DNA from: Lysinibacillus sphaericus OT4b.31
GTDB lineage: Bacteria > Bacillota > Bacilli > Bacillales_A > Planococcaceae
DNA: 64,000 nucleotides
Direction of reading: 5' to 3'
NCBI RefSeq assembly: GCF_000392615.1
Contig: NZ_KB933398.1
Coordinates: forward strand, 1,190,643 to 1,254,642
Each line of letters starts with the position of its first letter. Within the stretch, counting starts at the first letter, position 1. Under the pieces are notes generated by a model. That model was not told the DNA's origin. It did not search any database and saw only the letters and a program-made list of their open reading frames with translations. Shown one piece after another: positions 36,001 to 45,031 of this stretch. Position numbers and translations under genes: made by a program.

Positions 36001-36595
36001 GGATTTAGATTTAAACGAGGTGTATCATGGGTTGTCATTGCAAGTATTGACATATCTAGATGTAGCGATGGAAAATGCCTCATACTGGCTACCAGGAGAT
36101 GCTGAACCAGCGGGCGTATTATATGTCCACGTCCACAATCCGATGTTAAAGCTCGATAAGGATTTGAGCCATAGTGAAATTGAGGAAGATCGTTTAAAGC
36201 AATACAAAATGAAGGGCCTTTTAACAGAAAATCCACAAGCGATTTTATCAATGGACGAACAGCTTGAAGAAGCTAGTGGACATTCACAAATTATCCCAGT
36301 CTATATGAAAAAAGACGGTACCCCGTCAGAATCTCAATCGCGTATTGTGCCTGTGAATGACATGAAAAATATCCAGCATTTTGTGCGTCGTAAGCATCAA
36401 GAGGCAGGAAATGGCATTTTAGCTGGTGACACGGCGATTAGTCCGTATAAATTAAAATCAAAAACGGCATGTGATTATTGTCAATTTGCATCTGTCTGTC
36501 AATTTGACACGTCTGATGGTAAGCAAAGTTATCGTCAGTTACCTCAGGCAAAGCCGATAGAGGTCGTAGAGAAAATTCGTAAGGAGTTGAATTAA
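33086..36595 (+). CDS. addB: ATP-dependent helicase/nuclease subunit B, AddB
   Basis: The product has 1169 residues. Its N-terminal Walker A is GRAGTGKS (about 8-15). The C-terminal RecB-type nuclease domain (about 790-1160) has the iron-sulphur cysteines FRCPFSHF and CDYCQFASVCQF, and the catalytic DYKSSSRDL. AddAB resects double-strand breaks to Chi for RecA loading. ATG 33086 follows AGCAGGGGGAAAAG. The gene is one base away from addA. Confidence 0.97.
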   Translation: MTLRIVSGRAGTGKSAFIHKEIVEQLTTDPLGYPIFIIVPDQMSYTTEYELTNKHGLQGLIRAQVMTFKRLAWLVLQETGGIARKEVNGYGYRMLIRKLLEEQKNEFSLFRQAAGKRGFTEEIETLLREFSRYSVNSTVLSEVATSLKAIDAPNTLQAKTNDLQIVLQALEDRLGTTYVDSEGYYPILTEQLKHSETMNQATIYIDGFTAFTVRELELVKELLKVTKHVTVVLPFDHIEEAKDEQALFNEAATTNQRLLDIAQEEGIEVEAPLHFIKTHRFHSEDLRHVEAGFTDMVPHTKKTHGDVMVLEASNRRTEVHAIAREITKLTRQEGYRYKDIVLLYRQADVYDPLISAIFQQYDIPIFTNTKKTMLHHPLIEFSRSALEVVTSNWKYEPIFRSVKTDLFFPLYAERSVWRERADRLENYCLAQGIYGERWFEESRWFYKKYRGLEFHSRIQTDEERAMQAEIEAIRDDIRQPLKIFQDKLILAKTGREVATALFELIEDVQVYDKLQSMKDKELDRGDALAASEHNQAWNEWVVVLDQFVYMFGEQEMSVEEAAKILDEGFDTLEFSRIPPTLDEVMVATVDLARLSDVKIAFVVGMNDGIYPTRLDYEGLLSDTEREWFTQIGYELAPTSKNRLLQENFLLYRALTTPSDKLYMTYPTADEEGKALLSSLYIKKIIGNDKTAGLLSDVRVQRVVIDPIELLDDNVLPYLRHPRTALAHLMVQLRQAEHSRELEPEWLALQKFYEQDPYWSLILERVMQPISHKNEAEPLETYITQELYGKRLTSSVSRVEKYFRCPFSHFTTYGLRLEERAEYRLETFAMGDLFHEALKWITEETHRQQLSWIRLTRQQIQQLARQAVEQIVPVFSHQILLSSARYRYIQRKLIRIVERTMTALTQHANVSHFKPIAIEASFGPGQHEQLPALEIDLAGGKKMFMRGRIDRVDSASFDDRSYLRIVDYKSSSRDLDLNEVYHGLSLQVLTYLDVAMENASYWLPGDAEPAGVLYVHVHNPMLKLDKDLSHSEIEEDRLKQYKMKGLLTENPQAILSMDEQLEEASGHSQIIPVYMKKDGTPSESQSRIVPVNDMKNIQHFVRRKHQEAGNGILAGDTAISPYKLKSKTACDYCQFASVCQFDTSDGKQSYRQLPQAKPIEVVEKIRKELN

Positions 36596-36596
36596 G

Positions 36597-39500
36597 ATGG
36601 TGCATCAAATACCAGTGAAGCCAGAGAATGTCACTTGGACAGACGCTCAATGGAATGCGATTTATGCAAGTGGACAGGATACACTTGTGTCAGCGGCAGC
36701 TGGTTCTGGCAAAACAGCGGTACTGATTAATCGCATGATTGAAAAAGTGGTAGCGAACGACAATCCTATCAATGTTGATGAACTGCTCGTCGTGACGTTT
36801 ACAAATGCTTCCGCTGCTGAAATGCGTCATCGTATGGGTGAGGCATTAGAAAAGGCGATAACAGAAAATCCGACGTCACAACATTTGCGACGACAGTTAA
36901 GCTTGGTCAATAAGGCACAAATTTCGACGCTCCATTCTTTTTGTTTAGCCATTGTGAAACAATATGCGTACATGTTAGATATTGATCCGGGCTTCCGTAT
37001 TGCGAATGAGGCAGAGATAGCATTACTTCGAGATGATATCTTGGCAGATGTGTTAGAAGCTGCATACGATGTTGAAGACGAAGCACAAGTCCAAGCAATC
37101 TATCGCCTTGTTGATAGTTTTACATCAGATCGTGATGATCAGGCTATTGAAACACTGATGAGCAAGCTTTATGATACATCTCGTGTTCATGCCGAGCCAC
37201 AAAAATGGCTAAGCAGTCTACCACAGGCATATGAGCTAGCAGGTGATGTCACGATTGACGATTTAGAGTTATCCATTTATGTAAAACTAACTGTGAAACA
37301 TAGCCTAGAGGAAGCTTTTGTCTTACTTTCTGAAATGCGTGCGATTACGTTGCAGCCAGAAGGACCTGCACCGTATGCTGAAACCGCAGAAATTGATTTT
37401 GCGATGATTCAAGAGGGAATTCGCATAAGTCGTGAAGGAACGTGGCAGGAATTATTTGATTACTTTTCGACCGTCAAGTGGTCGACATTAAAGCGAGTGG
37501 CGAAGGATGCTTTAGTCGATGTGGATTTACAAGAACTTGCCAAGAAAAAGCGTGATGCAGCCAAAAAAATTATAAATAAACTTAAAGAAACATACTTTGT
37601 GCGTACACCTGCACGGTTGCTTGAAGAAATTTGTCTCATGGCACCTACCATTGCCACATTGGTTGAGTTGACAAAAGTGTTTAGTGAGCAATTCCGTATG
37701 GCAAAGTTAGAACGGGGAATTATTGATTTTTCTGACTTAGAGCATTTTGCATTACAAATACTAGCAGAAAATGTAGATGGAACACTACAGCCATCTCCTG
37801 TTGCATTAGATTTAAAAAAACGTTTTAAAGAAGTGCTAGTCGATGAATATCAAGATACCAATATGTTACAAGAAACAATTTTACAACTAGTGAAAACCGG
37901 CGATGAGTTAGACGGCAATCTTTTTATGGTGGGTGACGTTAAGCAAAGTATTTACCGCTTCCGCCTAGCAGAGCCAAAACTCTTTATGAGGAAATATGGT
38001 GAGTTTATTGAGCAACCTGATGGGACAGGTATGCGCATTGATTTAAATGCTAATTTTCGTAGTCGCAAGGAAGTGCTGAACGCAACAAACTTTGTTTTTG
38101 CACAAATTATGGGAATACGTGTTGGAGAAATACATTATGATGAAAATGCCTCGTTAAAGCCTGCAGCACCATATGATGAAAAGGAAGTCCCGGTTGAGTT
38201 GGTTGTGTTACATCCACCGCTAGAAGAGGAAATCGACGACGAAGTAGAGGACCTAGTCAGCGAAGCATCTGAACTAGAAGAACTAAAGAAATCGCAGTAT
38301 GAGGCGCGCTTTATAATTGAACGCATAAAGCAAATGATGGAAGACGGCACAACTGTATACGACACAAAAACGAAGTCAGAACGTCCGTTAAAATATAGTG
38401 ATATTGTTATATTAATGCGCTCAATGACCTGGTCGACGGATTTAGTGGAGGAATTTAAACTTGCAGGCATTCCCCTCTATGCAGAATCATCAAAGGGCTA
38501 CTTCGATGCGCTTGAGGTTATGATTATACTCAATACATTGAAGATAGTAGATAACCCCTATCAAGATATTCCTTTAGCCTCCGTATTACGTGCACCATTC
38601 GTTGGCTTAACGGAAAATGAGCTAGCGAAAATTCGTTTGGCAGAGTCCAAAGCGCCTTTTTATGACGCTTTGAGACAGTTCATTCGCAGTGAAGGTCATG
38701 GCGTGCAATCAACCACGTTTGAAAAGCTGCAACGTTTTATGCTGGCATTTGAAAATTGGCGTGATTTAGCACGTCGTGGTTCGCTGTCAGATTTAATTTG
38801 GAAGATTTACTTGGATACGCATTATTATGAAATGGTTGGGGCCATGCCTAATGGCAAGCAGCGTCAAGCGAATTTACGTGTCTTACATGACCGTGCATTA
38901 ATGTATGAGAAAACGGCATTTCGAGGACTATTCCGCTTCTTGCGTTTTATTGACCGCATGCGCACACGCGGCGATGATTTAGGGACAGCTAAATCTATTG
39001 GTGAAAAGGATGACGTCGTGCGCCTTGTGACAATTCACTCATCCAAAGGACTTGAGTTCCCGGTCGTTTTTGCCGCTGGTATGGGCCGTCCATTTAATAA
39101 AATGGATTTCCACAATCCATATTTATTTGACCAAGATTTTGGACTTGCTGTTAAAGCGATTGATCCAGAAGATCGTATTACTTATACCTCGCTACCGTTT
39201 TTAGCGATGAAGGAGAAAAAAGAGCTTGAAATGCGCGCTGAGGAAATGCGTGTGCTGTATGTAGCCATGACACGTGCGAAGGAACGACTGATTTTAGTTG
39301 GCTCCGTAAAAAATTGGGAGAAAACGCTCGACAAGTGGCAGGACGCACAAACTTTGCCAGTAGATGAACCTTTGCAGGAATATTTACGTGCTCGTGCAAA
39401 TAGTTATTTTGACTGGTTAGGACCTGCAGTGGCAAGACATGCAGATTTTGGCCCACTTTCTACAACGATGTATAAAGAGCGAGAGGATGCATCACATTGG

Positions 39501-40310
39501 TGGGTACGAGCTATCGAAACAAGTTGTTATATGTATGAGACATTCGCTCTCGAAGATGGAGCACAACACATGATAACAACATCAGAGGATACAGCATTGC
39601 TCACAGAAATTGCCACTCGCTTCCAGGCACAGTACCCTTTCCAAAGTTCTACAAAAAAACACTCGAAAACATCCGTTAGTGACATTAAACGCTTAGAAAA
39701 TTTACAGCGTCAAGCAGAGCCTGAGTACTTTTTTACAGTACCAAATAAGCAACAATCTGCGCTTGCACCGAGACCAACCTTTTTACAGGAAAAACAGATG
39801 ACTGGCGCAGAAATTGGCACAGCTGTCCACGCAGTCATGCAACATGTACCACAGTACGGTTTTACGAATTTGCAGGAGGTCGAAAGCTTTGTTGCTGATT
39901 TAGTGGCAAGACAGCTCTTAACAGAGGCTGAGGGTAAGGTCGTCCCATCTGTGAAAATTTTGAAGTTCTTTACAACAGACATTGGACAACGTTTTAAAAA
40001 TGCGAAGCAACTTCGTAGGGAATTGCCGTTCACAATTAGTCGCGTGGATGAGGACGGTGATGCGCAAATCGTCCAAGGGATTATCGATTGCTTGTTCGAG
40101 GATGCAAACGGTGAATGGGTTTTGCTTGATTATAAGACCGACCGTATTCAATCCCATTTTGCGGAGGAACCAGCATTATCGAAGGAACTAGTAGGGCGCT
40201 ATGGTGTACAATTACGCGTTTATAGTGAAGCGATTGAATCTATTTTGCATATAAAAGTGGGCGACAAAGTGTTGTACTTATTCGACATTGAAAAAGCATT
40301 ACACGTATAA
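36597..40310 (+). CDS. addA: ATP-dependent helicase/nuclease subunit A, AddA
   Basis: The product has 1237 residues: a UvrD/Rep-type helicase with Walker A AAAGSGKTAVL (about 34-44), VDEYQDTN (about 415) and VRLVTIHSSKGLEFPVVFAA. The C-terminal nuclease has GTAVHAVMQHV and the catalytic LLDYKTDRI. It is the motor and one nuclease of AddAB. The ATG at 36597 is just past the addB stop, so the two are coupled. In B. subtilis sbcDC follows; here it does not. Confidence 0.97.
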   Translation: MVHQIPVKPENVTWTDAQWNAIYASGQDTLVSAAAGSGKTAVLINRMIEKVVANDNPINVDELLVVTFTNASAAEMRHRMGEALEKAITENPTSQHLRRQLSLVNKAQISTLHSFCLAIVKQYAYMLDIDPGFRIANEAEIALLRDDILADVLEAAYDVEDEAQVQAIYRLVDSFTSDRDDQAIETLMSKLYDTSRVHAEPQKWLSSLPQAYELAGDVTIDDLELSIYVKLTVKHSLEEAFVLLSEMRAITLQPEGPAPYAETAEIDFAMIQEGIRISREGTWQELFDYFSTVKWSTLKRVAKDALVDVDLQELAKKKRDAAKKIINKLKETYFVRTPARLLEEICLMAPTIATLVELTKVFSEQFRMAKLERGIIDFSDLEHFALQILAENVDGTLQPSPVALDLKKRFKEVLVDEYQDTNMLQETILQLVKTGDELDGNLFMVGDVKQSIYRFRLAEPKLFMRKYGEFIEQPDGTGMRIDLNANFRSRKEVLNATNFVFAQIMGIRVGEIHYDENASLKPAAPYDEKEVPVELVVLHPPLEEEIDDEVEDLVSEASELEELKKSQYEARFIIERIKQMMEDGTTVYDTKTKSERPLKYSDIVILMRSMTWSTDLVEEFKLAGIPLYAESSKGYFDALEVMIILNTLKIVDNPYQDIPLASVLRAPFVGLTENELAKIRLAESKAPFYDALRQFIRSEGHGVQSTTFEKLQRFMLAFENWRDLARRGSLSDLIWKIYLDTHYYEMVGAMPNGKQRQANLRVLHDRALMYEKTAFRGLFRFLRFIDRMRTRGDDLGTAKSIGEKDDVVRLVTIHSSKGLEFPVVFAAGMGRPFNKMDFHNPYLFDQDFGLAVKAIDPEDRITYTSLPFLAMKEKKELEMRAEEMRVLYVAMTRAKERLILVGSVKNWEKTLDKWQDAQTLPVDEPLQEYLRARANSYFDWLGPAVARHADFGPLSTTMYKEREDASHWWVRAIETSCYMYETFALEDGAQHMITTSEDTALLTEIATRFQAQYPFQSSTKKHSKTSVSDIKRLENLQRQAEPEYFFTVPNKQQSALAPRPTFLQEKQMTGAEIGTAVHAVMQHVPQYGFTNLQEVESFVADLVARQLLTEAEGKVVPSVKILKFFTTDIGQRFKNAKQLRRELPFTISRVDEDGDAQIVQGIIDCLFEDANGEWVLLDYKTDRIQSHFAEEPALSKELVGRYGVQLRVYSEAIESILHIKVGDKVLYLFDIEKALHV

Positions 40311-40327
40311 GGCAACCTTCCCAAGAT

Positions 40328-40366
40328 AAAAACAGTCCATTATAAAAAAGTAATGGGCTGTTTTTT
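40328..40366 (+). terminator. Terminator after addA
   Basis: AAAACAGTCCATTA pairs with TAATGGGCTGTTTT (one G-T) and is followed by T residues. Confidence 0.92.
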
Positions 40367-40416
40367 CACTATAGCGTAATATTAAGGGAAGTGTGTTTGA
40401 AAGAGGAGGCAATTTT

Positions 40417-41586
40417 GTGGATTTAAAACCAACAATGTTGCAAGAACGTATCGCAACATTAGATATTTTACGTGGGTTTAGCTTACTAGGTATTTTGCTC
40501 GTAAATATGTATGCCTTTTATTTGCCAATGCCACACATTGATTTGGGGTCGTGGTTTACGACACCTTCTGATATGGTTTGGCAACAAAATCTAGATATTT
40601 ACGTTCAGAGTAGCATTTACCCATTGTTTGCTATGCTGTTTGGCTATGGTCTAGCCATGCAATGGCAGAAAGCACAAAGCCGTGAGCAAAACTTTTATGG
40701 TACGAGCTTACGACGATTAGTTGTATTATTTATGTTCGGTCTTGTGCATGCTGTACTGATTTGGTGGGGCGATATATTAATGACATATGCATTTTGTGGC
40801 GTCTTTTTATTGTTATTACTTCGTCTGCATCCCATGTGGTTATTGTCTATCGGAATAATTATTAACGGTTTCATGCATGTTTTTATGTTGTTTATAGTAG
40901 GCTATATAAACTTTAATACGAAAATCGATACGTATTTAAATATTACTGCGGTTGAAAAAGCGATAACTGCTTATGGTGCAGGTAATTGGTTAGATGCTTT
41001 TATGCAACGACTATCAGACCTATCCGTACAGGCTGGGGTTGGCATGTGGATTGCCTCATTATTTACCATTTTACCGTATATGCTTATTGGAGCGGCTGCT
41101 TCTAAATGGCATTTAGTAGAGCGTGCAAAGGAGCTAAAATGGCTCTGGCTGGCATTAGCGATAGCAGGACTGGCCATTGGTATTTTTGTGAAGAGCATGC
41201 CTATTCTCCACACTCGTACGTATTTACTGGACTATATAAAAGTGTATATGGGTGGGCCGATTTTGTCGGTTGGTTATATTGGATTGATTGTATTACTTTG
41301 CATGATTCCGCTTGTACCAAAGTTGCTTAGTCCATTTGCCAAAATTGGTCGCATGTCGTTAACTATGTACATATTACAATCCATTATTGGGACATGTTTA
41401 TTTTATCAATTTGGATTTGGTTGGTATGGCAAGGTCAGTGTCGCAACAGGTGTGTTAATCGCAATCGGCATAATTGTTGTTCAAATGGTTTTAGCTGAAA
41501 TCTGGCTATCAAAATGGAAGCAGGGTCCGTTAGAAGCAATTTGGCGTAAAATAACGTATAAAGTGAAGCCGGGGGACACCAATTAG
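40417..41586 (+). CDS. DUF418-family membrane protein, YeiB-like
   Basis: The product has 389 residues with about ten membrane segments. The opening ERIATLDILRGFSLLGILLV NMYAF and the C-terminal FAKIGRMSLTMYILQSIIGT, then GPLEAIWRKITY are typical of DUF418. The protein is an acyltransferase-3-like membrane protein of unknown substrate. GTG at 40417 follows AGAGGAGGC; the upstream GTG 40393 has no site. It stands alone between addA and yisK. Confidence 0.85.
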   Translation: MDLKPTMLQERIATLDILRGFSLLGILLVNMYAFYLPMPHIDLGSWFTTPSDMVWQQNLDIYVQSSIYPLFAMLFGYGLAMQWQKAQSREQNFYGTSLRRLVVLFMFGLVHAVLIWWGDILMTYAFCGVFLLLLLRLHPMWLLSIGIIINGFMHVFMLFIVGYINFNTKIDTYLNITAVEKAITAYGAGNWLDAFMQRLSDLSVQAGVGMWIASLFTILPYMLIGAAASKWHLVERAKELKWLWLALAIAGLAIGIFVKSMPILHTRTYLLDYIKVYMGGPILSVGYIGLIVLLCMIPLVPKLLSPFAKIGRMSLTMYILQSIIGTCLFYQFGFGWYGKVSVATGVLIAIGIIVVQMVLAEIWLSKWKQGPLEAIWRKITYKVKPGDTN

Positions 41587-41683
41587 TTACGATTTTTATG
41601 CAGTGAAAAAATGTTATCGCAAAATTAAGGTAATTTAGATCATATTGTTGTATCATGTAGAAAAAAGAAGGAGCTCTTAAATC

Positions 41684-42586
41684 ATGAAAATTTTATCATT
41701 CAAATTAGGTGGACATGTAAGTTTTGGACCGAAAGTAAAAAAAGAAGAAGCAGTATGGGATGTACTCGCTATTCAAAATGAACTTCAAGTTCTCCCTTCT
41801 TTTTCAAATTCAATCGTCGATGGTATTGCTTTAGGCTTTGATTTTGTTGAACAGATTCGTAAATTAGTAGAAGCAGCTGAAAAATCAGAGCGCGCGGATA
41901 GCTTTAAACGTGAATTTACGGTGATTGAATGGTTATCGCCAATTCCTCGTACACCCAAAAATATTATGTGTATTGGTAAAAACTATAATGAGCATGCAAA
42001 AGAAATGGGCGCAGAAGCAGCTCCAACAGAGTTAATGGTATTTACAAAATCACCAACTGCTATCGCTGCTGACGGCCAAACGATAGCGATTCATGCAGAC
42101 CTTTCATCTAAAATGGACTACGAAGGGGAGCTTGCAGTCGTGATTGGTAAACGAGGTAAAAATATTCCTAAAAACTTAGCATACGATTACGTGTTTGGCT
42201 ACACAATCGCCAACGACATTACAGCACGTGATCTGCAAGATAAACATAAGCAATATTTCTTAGGCAAAAGCTTGGATGGAACTTGCCCACTTGGACCATA
42301 TCTTGTCACAAAAGATGAAATTCCAAACCCACAAGACTTAACTGTCGTAACAAAAGTGAATGATGAAGTACGTCAAAACGGTACGACTAAAGATATGATG
42401 TTCTCAGTAGAAACATTAGTATCCATCCTATCTCAACACGTAACATTAGAGCCAGGAGATGTTATTTTAACAGGTACGCCAGCGGGTGTTGGTAAAGGCA
42501 TGAACCCGCCACAATTTTTAAAAACGGGCGATACTGTCAAGGTATCTATCCAAGGAATTGGAACATTAGTGAACCATTTCGAATAA
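41684..42586 (+). CDS. yisK: Fumarylacetoacetate hydrolase-family protein YisK
   Basis: The product has 300 residues. An N-terminal extension (1-90) is followed by the FAH fold with KNIMCIGKNYNEHAKEMGA and metal ligands in DYEGELAVVIGK and YTIANDITARDLQ. B. subtilis YisK is an oxaloacetate decarboxylase that also interacts with the Mbl cytoskeleton. The match in length and the yisL gene just after support YisK. ATG 41684 follows AAGGAGCTC. Confidence 0.9.
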   Translation: MKILSFKLGGHVSFGPKVKKEEAVWDVLAIQNELQVLPSFSNSIVDGIALGFDFVEQIRKLVEAAEKSERADSFKREFTVIEWLSPIPRTPKNIMCIGKNYNEHAKEMGAEAAPTELMVFTKSPTAIAADGQTIAIHADLSSKMDYEGELAVVIGKRGKNIPKNLAYDYVFGYTIANDITARDLQDKHKQYFLGKSLDGTCPLGPYLVTKDEIPNPQDLTVVTKVNDEVRQNGTTKDMMFSVETLVSILSQHVTLEPGDVILTGTPAGVGKGMNPPQFLKTGDTVKVSIQGIGTLVNHFE

Positions 42587-42592
42587 TTATTC

Positions 42593-42626
42593 AAATCCGC
42601 GTGAGTCGATGCTCCGCGGATTTTTT
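42593..42626 (+). terminator. Terminator after yisK
   Basis: AAATCCGCG pairs with CGCGGATTT over a loop, followed by TTT. Confidence 0.92.
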
Positions 42627-42720
42627 AGTATATTTGGTGAACGCAATTGTAATATTTGAAACCATTTCCACCTCATGATAGGATAGAGTTTGATAGAAAA
42701 AGAATGAGGTGGGGACACAA

Positions 42721-43089
42721 ATGGATTTTTTAACAAATACAACACATCTACACATTACGACATGGGTAGTGGGTCTCGTAATCTTTTTCATTGCAGCACT
42801 TAGCGGCAAGCAATCAAAAGGCTTACATATGGCATTACGATTATTTTACATTCTAATTATTATTTCTGGCGGGGCATTATTCATCCATACAATGGGCTAT
42901 GGTCAAGGTATGCTATACGGCTTCAAATTTATCGCTGGTATTTTAGTCATCGGTATGATGGAAATGGTATTAGTTCGCCAAAAGAAAAACCAACCAACAG
43001 GCATGTTCTGGATCTTATTCGCAGTGTTTTTATTCATCACGCTGTTCTTAGGATTCAAACTACCAATGAACATTAATTTCCTTGCGTAA
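42721..43089 (+). CDS. yisL: UPF0344 membrane protein YisL
   Basis: The product has 122 residues in four membrane segments and closely resembles YisL (HLHITTWVVGLVIFFIAAL, KFIAGILVIGMMEMVL). The function is unknown. ATG 42721 follows GAGGTGGGG. Its terminator is directly after the stop. Confidence 0.88.
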   Translation: MDFLTNTTHLHITTWVVGLVIFFIAALSGKQSKGLHMALRLFYILIIISGGALFIHTMGYGQGMLYGFKFIAGILVIGMMEMVLVRQKKNQPTGMFWILFAVFLFITLFLGFKLPMNINFLA

Positions 43090-43101
43090 TTGCTCGTAAA
43101 G

Positions 43102-43130
43102 GTCGTGAAGTTTTCGCTTCACGGCTTTTT
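43102..43130 (+). terminator. Terminator after yisL
   Basis: GTCGTGAAG pairs with CTTCACGGC over TTTTCG, followed by TTTTT. Confidence 0.93.
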
Positions 43131-43198
43131 AATTGTTTAAAAGGCAGGTACGTATCGCCCAATTTAGGTGGCAGATTGCCTGAGGGCGAGTGAAGAAA

Positions 43199-43291
43199 GC
43201 TCAGGTTAACCGAAGAAACGCTCAGGTAAAAAGAGACAATCGCTCGGTTCAACCGCGGTAACGCTCAGCTACAACTAACAACCGCTCCGGC
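43199..43291 (+). repeat. Phased short repeats, motif CGCTCAGGT
   Basis: GCTCAGGTT (43199), CGCTCAGGT (43219), CGCTCGGTT (43241), CGCTCAGCT (43262) and CGCTCCGG (43283) are spaced 20-22 bases apart. The intergenic region 43090-43506 has no open frame, only this array, the yisL terminator and a GC-richer flank. It resembles the array at 14.5 kb in period and GC content. Confidence 0.6.
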
Positions 43292-43506
43292 GGGCCAATG
43301 TGGAGCTGAAATGAGCATCAAATAGAGCGTAGTTAGTGTTAGTTGTCGCTTATGACTGCTCACGTTAGACCGCGAAGAATACTAAAGTTGACACCTTTTT
43401 GCCGTAATTCATTTTGCAATTCGGGAAAATATTTTGAAATGATAGCGACGGTACTGTTTTATTTGGTAAAATGACGATGGATTGGTTTGAAAGAGAGGGA
43501 ATAAAA

Positions 43507-44976
43507 GTGAAATTTAAGAAGTGGATAAGTGCGACAGCTGCTTCGCTTTTACTGGCGACTTCATTGTTTGGAGCATTACCAGTAGCACATGCAGATGAAG
43601 TACAAACAAGAACGATTGCACAAGAAAGCATCTATGATTTACTCGTTGACCGTTTCTTTAATGGCTCGGGCACTAACGATTTTGATACAAATACGCAAGA
43701 CCCTTCGAAATTTGCTGGTGGTGACTTTACTGGGCTCCAAGATAAACTAAAATTTATCGGAGAGATGGGGTATACAATCGTCTCCATTGGGACAATTTTC
43801 TCTACAGACGTGTATGATGGCTCGATGCCAACAAGCTATACGACAATAGAAGAGCATTTTGGGACAGCAGAAGAATTCCAAAGTGCTATTGAGGCCTATA
43901 AAGCGAATAATATGTCGATCATGGTTGATTTTCCTCTAAACAATGTAAGCCCAAACCATGAGTGGGCAAAGGACGCAGTAAAACAGGACTGGATCGCCTC
44001 TACAAATAATGGTCAAGTACAATGGGATTTAACAAACAAAGATGTACAAAACGCCCTGATTGAGGCGGCAACAGAATTCGCCTCTACATATAATATTGGT
44101 GGTATTCGTTTAACAAATATTGCTGATGCTGATACAGCATTTATCAATGCGCTAATTGATGCGTTAAAAGGCACGAAAGATTCATTATATGTGATTGCAA
44201 ATGAAGAAAGTGATGCGAATTTTGATGCGAACTTCTCACCTGTAACAGCAGATATTTACCGTAATATTTTTAAAAATGTTGATATGGATTCTTCCAAGCT
44301 AATGGAACCTTTTTCAAGCGACAAACCGACGCAAATTATGATTGATTCACTTCAAACACATCGTTTTACATTTGACTCTGCGTCTGAAAATATGTTCCCA
44401 CCAACTCGACTAAAAATGGCGTTGGGTGCTCTATTTATGTTGCCAGGAATACCAGTTGTACAGTATGGCTCAGAAATTGCAATGAACGGGGAAGCGAAAC
44501 CCGATACTCATCAATTTTATAATTTTAAAACGGATGAAGAATTAATTGATTACGTAAAAAATGTACAATCCTTAAGAAATAAATCTGCGGCATTACGTAA
44601 TGGCGATTTTGAGGTCATTACAAATGAAAATGGTCTACTTGTATTTACAAGAACATCTGATGAAGAACAATGGGTCATCATGATAAACAATACTGGTAAA
44701 ACACAACGCGTTGATTTTACACCGGCTCAGCTTGGTGAGGGTAAAATGCTCAATGGTATATTGCATCAAGAAAAAGTTCGTATTAATGACAAAGACGTGT
44801 ATCCAGTTATTTTAGACCGAGAAATGGTAGAGATCTATCAAGTTAAAGAAGATAAAGGCTTAAATATTCCCTATATGGTGGCACTTGGATTAGTGTGGCT
44901 AATATTTATAGGATTTGTAGTTGTTATTATTAAACGAGGTAAAAAACGTCGCCAGGAACAAGACGTTACAAATTAA
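43507..44976 (+). CDS. Membrane-anchored GH13-like protein lacking the usual catalytic residues
   Basis: The product has 489 residues: signal peptide (about 1-29, ending AHA), a GH13 TIM-barrel-like domain (about 35-430) and a C-terminal membrane segment (about 455-475) with a basic tail, giving an outside-facing anchored protein. The barrel opening SIYDLLVDRFFNG, GGDFTGLQDKL and IPVVQYGSEI match alpha-amylases. The usual region I DxxxNH is DFPLNN, the nucleophile region GFRLDA is GIRLTN, and the NHD of the third acid is DSLQTH, so nucleophile and stabilising acid are gone. The likely acid E sits in VIANEES. It is probably a sugar-binding or structural pseudoenzyme. GTG 43507 follows GAGAGGG. 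Confidence 0.8.
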   Translation: MKFKKWISATAASLLLATSLFGALPVAHADEVQTRTIAQESIYDLLVDRFFNGSGTNDFDTNTQDPSKFAGGDFTGLQDKLKFIGEMGYTIVSIGTIFSTDVYDGSMPTSYTTIEEHFGTAEEFQSAIEAYKANNMSIMVDFPLNNVSPNHEWAKDAVKQDWIASTNNGQVQWDLTNKDVQNALIEAATEFASTYNIGGIRLTNIADADTAFINALIDALKGTKDSLYVIANEESDANFDANFSPVTADIYRNIFKNVDMDSSKLMEPFSSDKPTQIMIDSLQTHRFTFDSASENMFPPTRLKMALGALFMLPGIPVVQYGSEIAMNGEAKPDTHQFYNFKTDEELIDYVKNVQSLRNKSAALRNGDFEVITNENGLLVFTRTSDEEQWVIMINNTGKTQRVDFTPAQLGEGKMLNGILHQEKVRINDKDVYPVILDREMVEIYQVKEDKGLNIPYMVALGLVWLIFIGFVVVIIKRGKKRRQEQDVTN

Positions 44977-44982
44977 CCAATG

Positions 44983-45028
44983 AAAATCCCTCCAGTACGG
45001 CCAATTTGGCGAGCGTGGAGGGATTTTT
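44983..45028. terminator. Bidirectional terminator between the GH13-like gene and degV
   Basis: AAAATCCCTCCA pairs with TGGAGGGATTTTT; T runs lie on both sides, serving the convergent genes. Confidence 0.93.
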
Positions 45029-45031
45029 ACA

